A stretch of 64,000 nt of DNA from Paenibacillus oryzisoli (GTDB lineage: Bacteria; Bacillota; Bacilli; Paenibacillales; NBRC-103111). The position numbers and the translations under genes are program-made. The notes beneath the pieces were generated by a model. It did no database searches. It was not told where the DNA came from and saw only the letters and a program-made list of their open reading frames with translations. The stretch spans positions 1-64,000 of the forward strand of contig NZ_LYPB01000072.1 in the NCBI RefSeq assembly GCF_001653565.1, read 5' to 3'. Shown one piece after another: positions 53,801 to 60,436 of this stretch. How positions within the stretch are numbered: the first letter of the stretch is position 1; every line of letters starts with the position of its first letter.

Positions 53801-55157
53801 TACATTTGAGTACCAGCACATGAAGGGGTATAAAGAAGATTTATCATTGCGAGATGCTCAACTGCTGGATGGCAACAACCAGAGTGGTTGGTTCATTGAA
53901 GATGATGCTAAGAAATTAAGCAAGAAGCTAACACTGAAACCGCGCACTGCGCTTGCGTCAGGATCCACATATCAAGTGATCATCAAAGGCAGTTTGCTTG
54001 ACTATAGCGGCAGCAACGTACTCGTGGCTGACACAAGCTATACGTTTAAGACAGCAACTTCTACACCGCCGACTCAACCTGGTGGTAGTGGTGGCGGTGG
54101 AGGCGGAGGCGGAGGTGGCGGTAGCTCCGTTGCTTCTAATGAAGTAGAACTTGATTACGTAATGTTAAACAAATCCGTGGCTGACAATGAAGTGATTGTA
54201 ACGTTGGGTGACAAACAAGACACACTTCTCGTCCAAGGAAATGTATGGAATGCGATTCAATCCAAAGGCTACACCGTCAAGTTGCAGCACAAAGATGCTG
54301 AGGTTAAGATTCCAGCTAAAGCGTTTGTTTTGAAAGACGACGAAACGTTGGAACTGGTATTGCAACCGAGTAAAGTAACTTATCCTGCCGGTTATACAGC
54401 TTCAAGCCAAACGCTGCAAGTTAGCTTGGGCAAGAAGAATAACGGCAAGAAAGAAGAGCTTACAACTGCTGAGCCATTGACCTTGAGGCTTCCAGCTACG
54501 CCTTCGAATGAACCTGAGTTACTAGGTGCATACGGATTTGTTAATGGTATGCCAGACTATCTGGGAAGAGAAATCACGGTATCCTTCTCTGCATCAGGAA
54601 CATTTGGATTGGCTGCATTCGAACGCAAATTTACAGATGTAGTTAGTCACTGGGCAATTCAAGATATTCGATATCTAGTGTCTCATCACATCGTAGATGG
54701 TATTACGGATACGGAATTTGATCCTGCAGGTACAACGACACGTGGGCAAATTGCCAAATTGTTTGCACAAATGCTGCAATTGAAGAATTCAGATACAGCA
54801 TCTTCCTTCTCCGATGTGTCAGCAGATGCTTGGTATGCGGATGCCGTAGCTGCTGTAGAGAAAGCAGGTATCTTCCAAGGCGCAAATGGACAATTCCGTC
54901 CTGATGCGGCAATTAGCCGACAAGAGCTGGCTGTTGTGATTTCACGGTTGGTGAAGCAGGCGGATCAGACGGCAAATAAATCATTCGCGGATCAAACTCA
55001 GATTGCGGATTGGGCAATTGCAGGAGTGAATGCTGTTGTTAACCTAGGTATTATCCAAGGGGATGAAGCAGGCAAGTTCCTACCGCAAGCTAATGCAACT
55101 CGCGCAGAGGCAGCGGCGATGATTCATCGTTTGATCCAAGCTTTAGACAAAGAGTAA
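47865..55157 (+). CDS. Giant SLH-anchored multidomain surface protein
   Basis: A 2430-aa exported protein. Signal peptide about 1-29 (LALAIVLLFGSSLPAFA). The first 800 residues are beta-rich and unassigned. A fibronectin-III-like segment lies near 846 (LTWEAVSGASYYDIYAAEQG). Carboxypeptidase-regulatory-like domains lie near 1347 (GRIVDEAGRPVGGADVSAYA), 1428 (GKVVDKDNRPLKYVSVFAS) and 1834. A DUF11-like segment lies near 1530, and a Big_5/SbsA-like Ig domain near 1923 (ITPTNNALDVNVSSNVDIVF). A linker of about 11 Gly lies near 2075, and three SLH domains cover 2254-2430. It should be held on the wall by SLH and extend outward, as an adhesin or matrix protein. No enzyme domain was recognised. Confidence 0.93.
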   Translation: MSKKASLRWLQLALAIVLLFGSSLPAFAEVQEVNGVIAQVENDTGAPMQDGDVYLYAYMHYSSNGVQQYYTNQTFTTKVRNGEFFIPNAFILQGKQYDLDVRGVSSTGEAIVYHYNFIGGDISNLNFGKSQLKRLTFTHDKVASGRLLLMPTDMYGKTDKVSFPMYTRSFNEQGQTTAWVATNVGFKAYASLVTQGNTATYLLEANIPADVQSGQSISFGGETVKVTPPTGYENSGIGLGLQNMGSESQAQVGYVTKGVLGSVNFSVLKDNTRYLFSRGDMSFTEDVTLQLDSAFRGTAPYSYSNGNGGYNLYTYYLDKYNNQLQFVDTVSASAFSMSMQEKGLWNETLGTNGTPVRSSLNSEGTSIDPSGSVQALNWDDPALEYQLSQNGTGLRTISGIRQISYPIPINNVTPGTYRLKLNRQLFPSTVVSLSLDQSIQIGQNSSSKSIGAQLPSGYTTSNLIRGAIIELDGSRVTASSTMSGGNLEFYNEINPQRQYRIVAAYLISSTTGSPTASYLVDQTFTGEQMRSLQSLPVQSGLVRTIFSLDGTSITQMANAVLSLPLAPLNDQLSFSAPGVLLSTPLTVDVSLVGTDGSTNAYHYNKSVTIPAQEQNLISFAELANSLIAVELKNGQTTVPFEMVSVLKSNYTYSSSVPSSSITEENKLKKLYTTPGEYRFQFSQIKKADYETPWRYIWSSERKVFSQATSLSFSEDMQGVFGPIQSYDYTNPDRTLLYTSAIIKAGDLSLNQVFVKQGNSYQAFSTAIIGRGPYDAGSYSYYNSVPATLTVKDLSGKVIMKSDSSYSDSVYAEVPDKNGNYLLTYQLPIGPGQEIVISQSYSAGDPNAPPGKPDPKATFAGQGLKLTWEAVSGASYYDIYAAEQGQTLVKIKGNVTGTTFMYAEAQPGKTYDLKVVAVNGKGISTESSVIHFAVPAFAVSQLDVKASTVQSSAGFLKIGSQLPIELTGSIGEGISAKAVVSFKKTGTETFAEEVVLSPGQGKYTGAFEIKAGMTDVVSVKAFLTRDGTNSDEKKIDLNKKVGATLEGTIRQRDVAVTDKPVIEFIIDGQYVRADVDKNGNFTAEGLPAGFVKSNVKSITESYLDVVQGITTELGVKQTGLIVKLPVVQNVKLRLVEQGTQVPVARALHVSITGAVNKEGYIGQDGYFVTYSGDSELKRLKPGSYTVSITGDSLYEKKETTFNVDDVSNYITNPVTISVAKKIKEIANVTLKLFMPEGAQTSQLESYYLSSYTAAQSFGWESGYVYGYNQSMTVSDRVYVPNPVLVLEGADPTVTQKVYGYYGTLTLPGIAAANDYTLNVSIPGLQPVNKSQVSVATGTSTLEVALQPSVVYTGRIVDEAGRPVGGADVSAYAGSSYAYARTDADGAYRLDRLGETNQIQISVHAVGFTDNTALQQVTDHQIPAITLENDQFIHGKVVDKDNRPLKYVSVFASNNKNSGWARTDADGYFKIRGLSAGTYNFSASLDGYPSYVSNLSTSADQRTIVLQSQGGHFFGEGNSFAPSVATVVLGKEFSYSLKYKNNGTTPSSSTIWHFELPSNVKLVNGSVELNGKLVNVTATNGVLQVPAGDVVAGGSGEISFKALVEQADEAAIRTSVYPIVNGNKEEPTQIATSNVLYVTLNAPAVTGDKKIKVYGATKPGSTVEIYAGSISLGRVTAEGRWWYADVVLPVAADTDEAELRLTAQVVENNQTQSSAAANVKYKSGVPGIEEARITAGWNVDVKLNPKVSVATFAVTEKTPISTKVVFKEAVDQASISFIGSTYQLSKASDGKTFTGEVPYGWSSYGEQMLTLTYVKNGISVTVPLMEVIVLIDPSGYVFEGSMDNRVSGVTAVVQQQNNTQWSSWDADNYGQINPQTTDVEGRYGWDVMQGNWRVLFSKAGYEDYTSRTVVVPPAETQLNVPLVRTTTPEIASITPTNNALDVNVSSNVDIVFDRPMDETSLNGDVIQLVKVDGEQKTAIDITFEYQHMKGYKEDLSLRDAQLLDGNNQSGWFIEDDAKKLSKKLTLKPRTALASGSTYQVIIKGSLLDYSGSNVLVADTSYTFKTATSTPPTQPGGSGGGGGGGGGGGSSVASNEVELDYVMLNKSVADNEVIVTLGDKQDTLLVQGNVWNAIQSKGYTVKLQHKDAEVKIPAKAFVLKDDETLELVLQPSKVTYPAGYTASSQTLQVSLGKKNNGKKEELTTAEPLTLRLPATPSNEPELLGAYGFVNGMPDYLGREITVSFSASGTFGLAAFERKFTDVVSHWAIQDIRYLVSHHIVDGITDTEFDPAGTTTRGQIAKLFAQMLQLKNSDTASSFSDVSADAWYADAVAAVEKAGIFQGANGQFRPDAAISRQELAVVISRLVKQADQTANKSFADQTQIADWAIAGVNAVVNLGIIQGDEAGKFLPQANATRAEAAAMIHRLIQALDKE

Positions 55158-55203
55158 ATAGTTAGAACTTGCGGTGACTAACCGTAAGAAGACTGGTTAT
55201 TCG

Positions 55204-55246
55204 ACCTTTACGGCAGCGTGGAAACACGCTGTTGTAAAGGTTTTTT
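55204..55246 (+). terminator. Terminator of the giant SLH gene
   Basis: ACCTTTAC (55204-55211) pairs with GTAAAGGT (55234-55241), with inner arms CAGCGTG/CACGCTG around GAAA, then TTTTTT. Confidence 0.92.
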
Positions 55247-55337
55247 GACGTATCCCCAGTATTTACTCGTAGCGATTCTGGCAGCTTTCTAGGATGATAG
55301 AAGGAATCATAACGAATCGAATAGGGGATGAGACAAG

Positions 55338-56967
55338 ATGAAATCCAAACATGGATGGCGAAGGCTTGTTGTGGCCCTAGTCGTCGTCGGTGCAATGTGT
55401 CAGGTTAGTTTTGTGTACAAGAATGAGGTGTATGCAGGGGCAACAACGGCTCAAGGGAAGTTCAATATGTCCTATTTATTCAGTGGAGCTCCGAGCACCT
55501 ATACGTCACAAGTAAATAAGAGCGGAGATACCTTAGACGTGGTGTCGCCGAGTTATTATCATGTAAACGAAGAGGGTCGTTTAGAAGTCACAGATCTGCA
55601 GGCTTCCTTCATTACGGAGATGCATAGGCAAGGGAAGCGGGTTGTCCCTTTTCTAAGTAACGATTTCGATAGAACGCTTGGTGAGAAAGCGATTGAGGCA
55701 CGCGAAACACTAGTTAAAGAACTTGTTGCAAGTATCAGGGCTAATCAGCTGGATGGTATCCAATTGGATATCGAAAATGTAGGGGCTGCATACCGCGATG
55801 AATATACGGATTTCGTTGAAATGCTGCGCGCGGAACTGCCGAGCACAATGGAGGTTTCTGTAGCTGTCGCCGCGAACCCGACAGGTTCGATAGCGAACTG
55901 GATCGGTCTGTATGACTACAATGCACTGGCAGCGGTTAGCGATTATCTGATGGTCATGACTTATGATGAGAGCTATCCTGGGGATCCTACACCAGGTCCT
56001 GTTGCTAGTCTGCCCTTCGTCGAGAAATCCATTCAATATGCCTTGTCTCAGGCACCAGCGAATAAAATCGTACTGGGCATGCCGTTATATGGCCGCTATT
56101 GGAACCAAGATCCTGCATCCGATGGGGCGGGGATCGCTGCTAGAAGCGTTCAAAAATTGGTAGATCAATATAACGGTACAATCCGTTACGATGGGGCAAG
56201 CCAGTCGCCTGTAGCCACCTTCACGATTGGATCAACGGATGGTGAAGGCAACCGTGAATGGTAAAGAGCTAGCAGCCGGTAATTATACGGTGTGGTTCGA
56301 TAACGAGCAATCTATGAAAGCTAAGCTGAAATTAGTTGGGAAATATCAGTTGAAAGGAACTGGCAGCTGGAGCTTGAATCAGGAAGCTGACGATACTTGG
56401 AGTTACTATCAGCTGTGGGCGGATGGTTTCTACTTCACGGATGTGCAAAAGCACTGGGCACAAACCGATGTTCTGAACGCCGCGAATCGCGGCTGGATGC
56501 TCGGCACAGCCGCAGACACCTTCGCGCCCGACGCGGCGCTCACAAGGGCAGAAGCCGCGACGATTATCGTGCGCGCGCTTGGGTTAGAGAGCGCGGCGGC
56601 CGCCAGCGCCGCGTTCAAGGATGTGCCTGCGACCCACTGGGCGTCGCAGGCGATCGGGCTCGCGCAGCTGAAGGGGCTGATGCAAGGCATCAGCGACGAT
56701 CGCTTCGCGCCCGATCAGAGCATGACGCGGGAGCAGGTAAGTGCGCTGCTCTCCCGCGCTCTCAAGCTGACCACGCCGGTGAGCGGCGCGGTGAAGCCCT
56801 TCACGGACGTGCCAGCGGGCAGCTGGTCGGCAGAGGCCATTGCTGCGATGAGCAGCAGGGGCCTTGTCGACGGCTTCGACGGCGGCACGTTCCGCCCGCT
56901 CGCGTCCTTAACGCGAGCGCAGATGGCTGCGCTGCTGAGCCGCGCGCAGCCGCTGCTCACGCAGTAG
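55338..56967 (+). pseudogene. GH18 glycosidase-SLH protein split by a frameshift
   Basis: Two overlapping frames encode one protein. 55338-56264 gives a signal peptide and most of a GH18 domain, with DGIQLDIE carrying the catalytic Glu, YLMVMTYDE and KIVLGMPLYGRYW. It ends in a stop at 56262-56264. The +1 frame from about 56243 continues with [31 protein letters not shown] (the end of the GH18 barrel) and three SLH domains ([60 protein letters not shown]). Dropping one T at 56243 would read [13 protein letters not shown], like homologues. It is either a recent loss of function or a sequencing error. The C-terminal third is much GC-richer. Confidence 0.85.
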
Positions 56968-56968
56968 A

Positions 56969-57013
56969 GAAAAAGGATCCTGAGCCATGTGTATGGCGAG
57001 GGACCCTTTTTCT
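56969..57013 (+). terminator. Terminator after the GH18-SLH gene
   Basis: AAAAAGGATCC and GGGACCCTTTTT form an imperfect stem followed by CTTTT. Confidence 0.6.
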
Positions 57014-57034
57014 TTTGTAGAATCCATCTACGAA

Positions 57035-57230
57035 GTATGCAAAAGTGCATACGAGCAACCTTTTTCATCGTAGCGACCTCTCACTACCGAAATAATTGCA
57101 AATAAGCAACTATTTCTGCCTCGGAACCTCATTTTTGCGGTTTTAGGTGTAAAAAGATGCCTTTTTGCACGTATTCCCTATTTTTGAGGGGCAGATGCCG
57201 GAAATAAGTGTATTATTGCAACTTTGACCA
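57035..57230. repeat. Second type of palindromic element, four units
   Basis: The gene-free stretch 56968-57275 contains GTATGCA-AAAG-TGCATAC (57035-57052), GAAATAATTGC...GCAACTATTTC (57089-57116), a unit near 57147-57175 resembling the reverse complement of the first, and one near 57199-57229 resembling the reverse complement of the second. The unit sequences differ from the TGGAAAA/TACAGCTA family, but the forward-forward-reverse-reverse layout is similar. Confidence 0.55.
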
Positions 57231-57275
57231 GTTGTACCTGTCCGCGCTGCCCGGCTTAGCTCCCTGTTCTTTCCC

Positions 57276-57794
57276 TTACGTTGGTTTAGACTGTTGTTGT
57301 TGCGTGACGAACACCATACCTGGGGGCTTTTTCTCAGCGGTTGTTGTCGGACTCGGATTAGGTGGGACATCGCCAATGGCATCGTCTGTCCCTGTGTACA
57401 CGAACGTCTTTTGTCCTTTTGGACCTGGTTTGTCCGTCACGAATTGGCGGATATTTTTGATACGGGTTTCAGAGGTCGTGACGCGATTGCTGCCGATTTG
57501 AAAAAGTGACGATGCCGCAATTCCGAGTATACGAATATTACGAACGGTTATATAACTCCCTAAGTTATCCACACACATTGTGAACGGTTCGGGAGGTTGA
57601 GGAACGGGAAAAGGTCGCTGATAGAAAGGATAAGCCGCAAAGCTACCTTCATTTCCATAATAAATGGGCACTTCACGCTGTACAGCAAAAACACGGTTCT
57701 GCAGAGCGGTATACCTATTATCTCCCGCATGCATCGTGCTGGATGAACCTATGCTGTTGATATAAATGTTGCCAACAATCGATAGTCGTGCCAT
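57276..57794 (-). CDS. gerPE: Spore germination protein GerPE
   Basis: A 172-aa protein of the GerPE type: HAGDNRYTALQNRVFAVQRE and VPIYYGNEGSFAAYPFYQRP are characteristic, followed by RNIRILGIAASSLFQIGSN, shared with GerPB/D. The C-terminal 40 residues are a Pro/Thr/Gln-rich tail (PPNPSPTTTAEKKPPG) longer than usual. GerP proteins are needed for germinants to pass the spore coat. It starts 3 bp after the gerPD stop with a GGAGGG site. Last gene of the operon here. Confidence 0.88.
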   Translation of the reverse strand: MARLSIVGNIYINSIGSSSTMHAGDNRYTALQNRVFAVQREVPIYYGNEGSFAAYPFYQRPFPVPQPPEPFTMCVDNLGSYITVRNIRILGIAASSLFQIGSNRVTTSETRIKNIRQFVTDKPGPKGQKTFVYTGTDDAIGDVPPNPSPTTTAEKKPPGMVFVTQQQQSKPT

Positions 57795-57796
57795 TG

Positions 57797-57979
57797 CTAT
57801 CCCTCCGAAGGAAGTGGAACGAAAGGCGAGATAATGACCGATTCCGGTGGGGTGTCAAACATCGAGGACAAGGAGATGACCTCTGTATCCCCTATCAAGA
57901 AAACGGATGCACTGGAAACCCCGACGATACGGATATCGCCAACACAGATTTGTTTGTTTTCTACATGTAAATGAAACAT
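57797..57979 (-). CDS. gerPD: Spore germination protein GerPD
   Basis: A 60-aa protein with the GerPD core ICVGDIRIVGVSSASVFLIG then DTEVISLSSMFDTPPES. ATG 57979 is chosen because AAGAAGGG precedes it; the longer frame from 58024 has no such site. Fourth gene of the gerP operon. Confidence 0.88.
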   Translation of the reverse strand: MFHLHVENKQICVGDIRIVGVSSASVFLIGDTEVISLSSMFDTPPESVIISPFVPLPSEG

Positions 57980-58026
57980 GTTCAGCCCTTCTTTCCTAAT
58001 AATTGTTGATCTAGGTGCACCCATTT

Positions 58027-58737
58027 TTATTTCGGCAGACTGGATATGTAAGTCTCAATGGCTGTAAGGATGTCTTGCTTTGTTTTGTCCATAATGTTGT
58101 TGGTTACAGCTTCCAAAGGTTCTTTGAACCCAACACCGCGGTATTGATTCACATAATGTTGAATGCGCGTATCCAACTGTTTTCGAATATCATCGATGAT
58201 TAAATCTTTGTAATCCTCATCGAGAGGATGCTGATATTTATGTTCAAGGTTGTTGATATCACTCTGTACGCCAAACTGTAGATACTGCTCAATGCCGCTA
58301 GCCACATCTGCCCCAATGTCTTTTCCTTGCTTTGCTGCTGCTTCGCGCACGGCTTCTTGACCTGCGCCGATCCCTCCGCTGGGTCCTGTTCCCTGATATT
58401 GCCCGCCTTGGTAAAAAGGATTCATATCCATCGGTGCCATACCGCCACCGTTAGTCTCCTTGTTCAGGGAGTTTCCATTCACGCTGAAATCTTCGATCTG
58501 ATCCATCGCGCTCGGACTGATGCCGATCGTGAGCGTCCCATCTAGCTTTTCAACCTTAAGCTGATCGAAATTATATTCTATTTTATCAATGTGAATGCGC
58601 TTCTCGTCCTTCAGGGCTTTCAGATCCGCCTGCAGCTTAGTTACGGTTTGCTCTAATGTATCGATGCGCTGTTTCTGCATTTCGAGACAGGCGTTGATCT
58701 GCTGGGCCCATTGCTGCCACGTGATCGCATTATTCAT
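58027..58737 (-). CDS. gerPC: Spore germination protein GerPC
   Basis: A 236-aa protein with the GerPC plan: an N-terminal coiled coil (WQQWAQQINACLEMQKQRID then TLEQTVTKLQADLKALKDEK), KIEYNFDQLKVEKLDGTLTI, a Gly/Met/Pro-rich linker with YQGGQYQGTGP, and a helical C-terminal half (KQLDTRIQHYVNQYRG). ATG 58737 follows AAGGAGGT by about 10 nt. Middle gene of the operon. Confidence 0.9.
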   Translation of the reverse strand: MNNAITWQQWAQQINACLEMQKQRIDTLEQTVTKLQADLKALKDEKRIHIDKIEYNFDQLKVEKLDGTLTIGISPSAMDQIEDFSVNGNSLNKETNGGGMAPMDMNPFYQGGQYQGTGPSGGIGAGQEAVREAAAKQGKDIGADVASGIEQYLQFGVQSDINNLEHKYQHPLDEDYKDLIIDDIRKQLDTRIQHYVNQYRGVGFKEPLEAVTNNIMDKTKQDILTAIETYISSLPK

Positions 58738-58795
58738 TCGGACATGCACCTCCTTCCGCATCACTTCAAAGGACTGCCTGGTTAATCTCGAAGCA

Positions 58796-59005
58796 TTATG
58801 TCGGTGCCGGCAGAGGAACAAGGGCTACAGGATTAACTTCACTTGTACCGAGCTCAGGAGCAGGCTCTACGAAACCGCCTGTATTATATAGATTAGACAT
58901 GGAACGAATCGATCCCGCTGTGCCAATTTGGAGGACGGATGAGTTGGCGACGGAATTTACTTTAAGCTGCTGAATCATAATGGTTTGATGGATGGTCCAG
59001 TTCAT
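58796..59005 (-). CDS. gerPB: Spore germination protein GerPB
   Basis: A 69-aa protein with the GerPB motif IQQLKVNSVANSSVLQIGTA followed by GSIRSMSNLYNTGGF and a Pro-rich end. ATG 59005 has GAGGTG upstream and lies 34 bp after the gerPA stop. The open frame extends further upstream but lacks a ribosome binding site. Confidence 0.9.
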   Translation of the reverse strand: MNWTIHQTIMIQQLKVNSVANSSVLQIGTAGSIRSMSNLYNTGGFVEPAPELGTSEVNPVALVPLPAPT

Positions 59006-59039
59006 TTCCGTGGAACACCTCGCTCTAGGCTGACGATTG

Positions 59040-59264
59040 TCAGAGGATATTACCGCTCGCATTCGCATCAATAAAGTCAGAATCATTAGTGACCGTCGTA
59101 CTGTACGTATTATAGACACGCGGGAAATCCCCGGTGTTAAATGAACCGGCCCCAGCAAAAGTCTTGGAAGAGCTAGTTGGTGAAATAATAAAGGAATCGC
59201 CGAAATGAACGACAGAACTGGAACCGACACTAATAATTTTCACATTCCCGACGATAGCTGGCAT
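59040..59264 (-). CDS. gerPA: Spore germination protein GerPA (GerPA/GerPF family)
   Basis: A 74-aa protein starting MPAIVGNVKIISVGSSSVVH with FGDSFIISPTSSSKTFAGAG and FNTGDF, the signature shared by GerPA and GerPF. It is the first gene of the operon, as gerPA is in B. subtilis and B. cereus. No second member of this family (gerPF) follows gerPE, so this single copy may serve both roles. AGGGGGAT ribosome binding site. Confidence 0.9.
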   Translation of the reverse strand: MPAIVGNVKIISVGSSSVVHFGDSFIISPTSSSKTFAGAGSFNTGDFPRVYNTYSTTVTNDSDFIDANASGNIL

Positions 59265-59295
59265 AATCCGATCCCCCTTGCGTTATCACACCTAC

Positions 59296-59322
59296 AGTAT
59301 ATGAGGTATCCGCCTAGAGGTG
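59296..59322 (-). promoter_or_regulatory. SigK-like promoter of the gerP operon
   Basis: Minus strand: CACC (59322-59319), a 15-bp spacer and CATATACT (59303-59296). gerP operons are transcribed in the mother cell from SigK promoters (AC...CATAnnnT); the spacer is 1-2 bp shorter than the consensus. Confidence 0.5.
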
Positions 59323-59343
59323 CTCTGAATTTTCTGAAGGGTG

Positions 59344-59370
59344 TCACATCGGGACGTAGGCACATATACT
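59344..59370 (+). promoter_or_regulatory. SigK-like promoter of the Hsp20-like gene
   Basis: TCAC (59344-59347), a 15-bp spacer and CATATACT (59363-59370), with the same -10 octamer as the divergent gerP promoter. Confidence 0.45.
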
Positions 59371-59393
59371 GTTAGCAAAATGAGGTGATAGGC

Positions 59394-59852
59394 TTGAGCG
59401 GATTTAATCGCCATCCTTGGCTGAAGTGGGAACAGGTAGAGAAGTTTCTTGGACAGAAGCTGCCATTCGCTGAAAAAGGGCAGACCTTTCTAGATAATAT
59501 GACGTGGGCTGAAGGATATGTACAGGACATGCTGAAAAAAGCGATGCCAGGCATGGATGCCAGTATTTCATCTTCTGGAACTATCGGTACAGAGATTTTT
59601 GAAACACATGAACATGTCATCGTTAAGGTGAAAATTGCGAAGGAAGAAGATCCGAGATCACTCCAAGTGTTCGTCAAATCGAATCAAATTAAGCTGACAG
59701 GATTCACGAATAATAAGAATCGAATCGTAAAGGTGCCAACATTAGTGCTGCCGAGAACCGCCAATGTGACCTATAAGCAGCGAGTATTGGAGATCAAGAT
59801 TCGCAAGCGGGGGTTGAAGGAGAGCTATCATGAGGCGTATATCCGGTACTAG
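59394..59852 (+). CDS. Hsp20/alpha-crystallin-like protein, probably spore-associated
   Basis: A 152-aa protein. TTG 59394 (GAGGTG 6 nt upstream) is preferred over GTG 59385, giving MSGFNRHPWLKWEQVEKFLG as the N-terminus. The C-terminal 90 residues form a small heat-shock-protein fold (IFETHEHVIVKVKIAKEEDP, LQVFVKSNQIKLTGF, LPRTANVTYKQRVLEIKIRK). There is no C-terminal I-x-I motif as in true chaperones, so a structural spore-coat role like CotM/CotP-type proteins is more likely. Divergence from gerP and a shared SigK-like -10 octamer support mother-cell expression. Confidence 0.78.
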   Translation: MSGFNRHPWLKWEQVEKFLGQKLPFAEKGQTFLDNMTWAEGYVQDMLKKAMPGMDASISSSGTIGTEIFETHEHVIVKVKIAKEEDPRSLQVFVKSNQIKLTGFTNNKNRIVKVPTLVLPRTANVTYKQRVLEIKIRKRGLKESYHEAYIRY

Positions 59853-59867
59853 TCACCGCGAAGTAAC

Positions 59868-59916
59868 GGAAAGAACCCCTTTAGGCCGTATGGCTGAGGG
59901 GGTTCTTTCGGTTTTG
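59868..59916 (+). terminator. Terminator of the Hsp20-like gene
   Basis: CGGAAAGAACCCCT pairs with AGGGGGTTCTTTCGG (one bulge), followed by TTTT. Confidence 0.85.
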
Positions 59917-59957
59917 GGGGTGCAGGGGCAAACCCCCAGAAATTCGAGGGACATCTA

Positions 59958-60386
59958 TCAGTCTGAATGCTGACTTTCCTTCTTTGCCGCGGCTTCGATT
60001 GTATGTTTCATAACCTCTGAAACGCGATCTACTTGATCTTGAATCATTTTGCCTAGTTCCTCAGGAAGAAAATCAGTTGTCCAAACGAGAGTACTGCTAT
60101 TTGTTTCGTTAGGGAATACCTGAAATGAGGCGTTGTGATGAAGAAGCGGCATTCGTCCTTCCTTAACTGCGAAGACCATACGGCGTTCATTGTCATCAAC
60201 GGCTACTATTAATTCTCGAACAGAATCTCCGTTAGGTAAAATCAGCGTTCTCACATTACCCTCTAAAAGCGTATTCTCCGTGTAGCCTGGGACAAGACGA
60301 AGATGGAATGCACCGACATCTTTAACGGCATCCCATACGTGTTCGGGTGAGACATTAAGCGCTATTTCTTTGCGAATGGTTGTCAT
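59958..60386 (-). CDS. SRPBCC (START-like) family protein
   Basis: A 142-aa protein with the SRPBCC helix-grip fold: IRKEIALNVSPEHVWDAVKD at the start, GDSVRELIVAVDDNERRMVF in the middle and a long C-terminal helix (MIQDQVDRVSEVMKHTIEAA). Such proteins bind hydrophobic ligands; substrate unknown. It lies downstream of the YhdH/YhfP reductase gene by 50 bp on the same strand and could be co-transcribed with it. Confidence 0.82.
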   Translation of the reverse strand: MTTIRKEIALNVSPEHVWDAVKDVGAFHLRLVPGYTENTLLEGNVRTLILPNGDSVRELIVAVDDNERRMVFAVKEGRMPLLHHNASFQVFPNETNSSTLVWTTDFLPEELGKMIQDQVDRVSEVMKHTIEAAAKKESQHSD

Positions 60387-60436
60387 ATAACTTCTCTCCT
60401 CCCATGAATTATTCCGTATTGTTGAATGACAGTCGA

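Noticed and set aside
56397-57020. Arg-rich 207-codon frame overlapping the SLH end of the GH18 gene
   Set aside because: It is an alternative frame of GC-rich SLH coding sequence with no family match.
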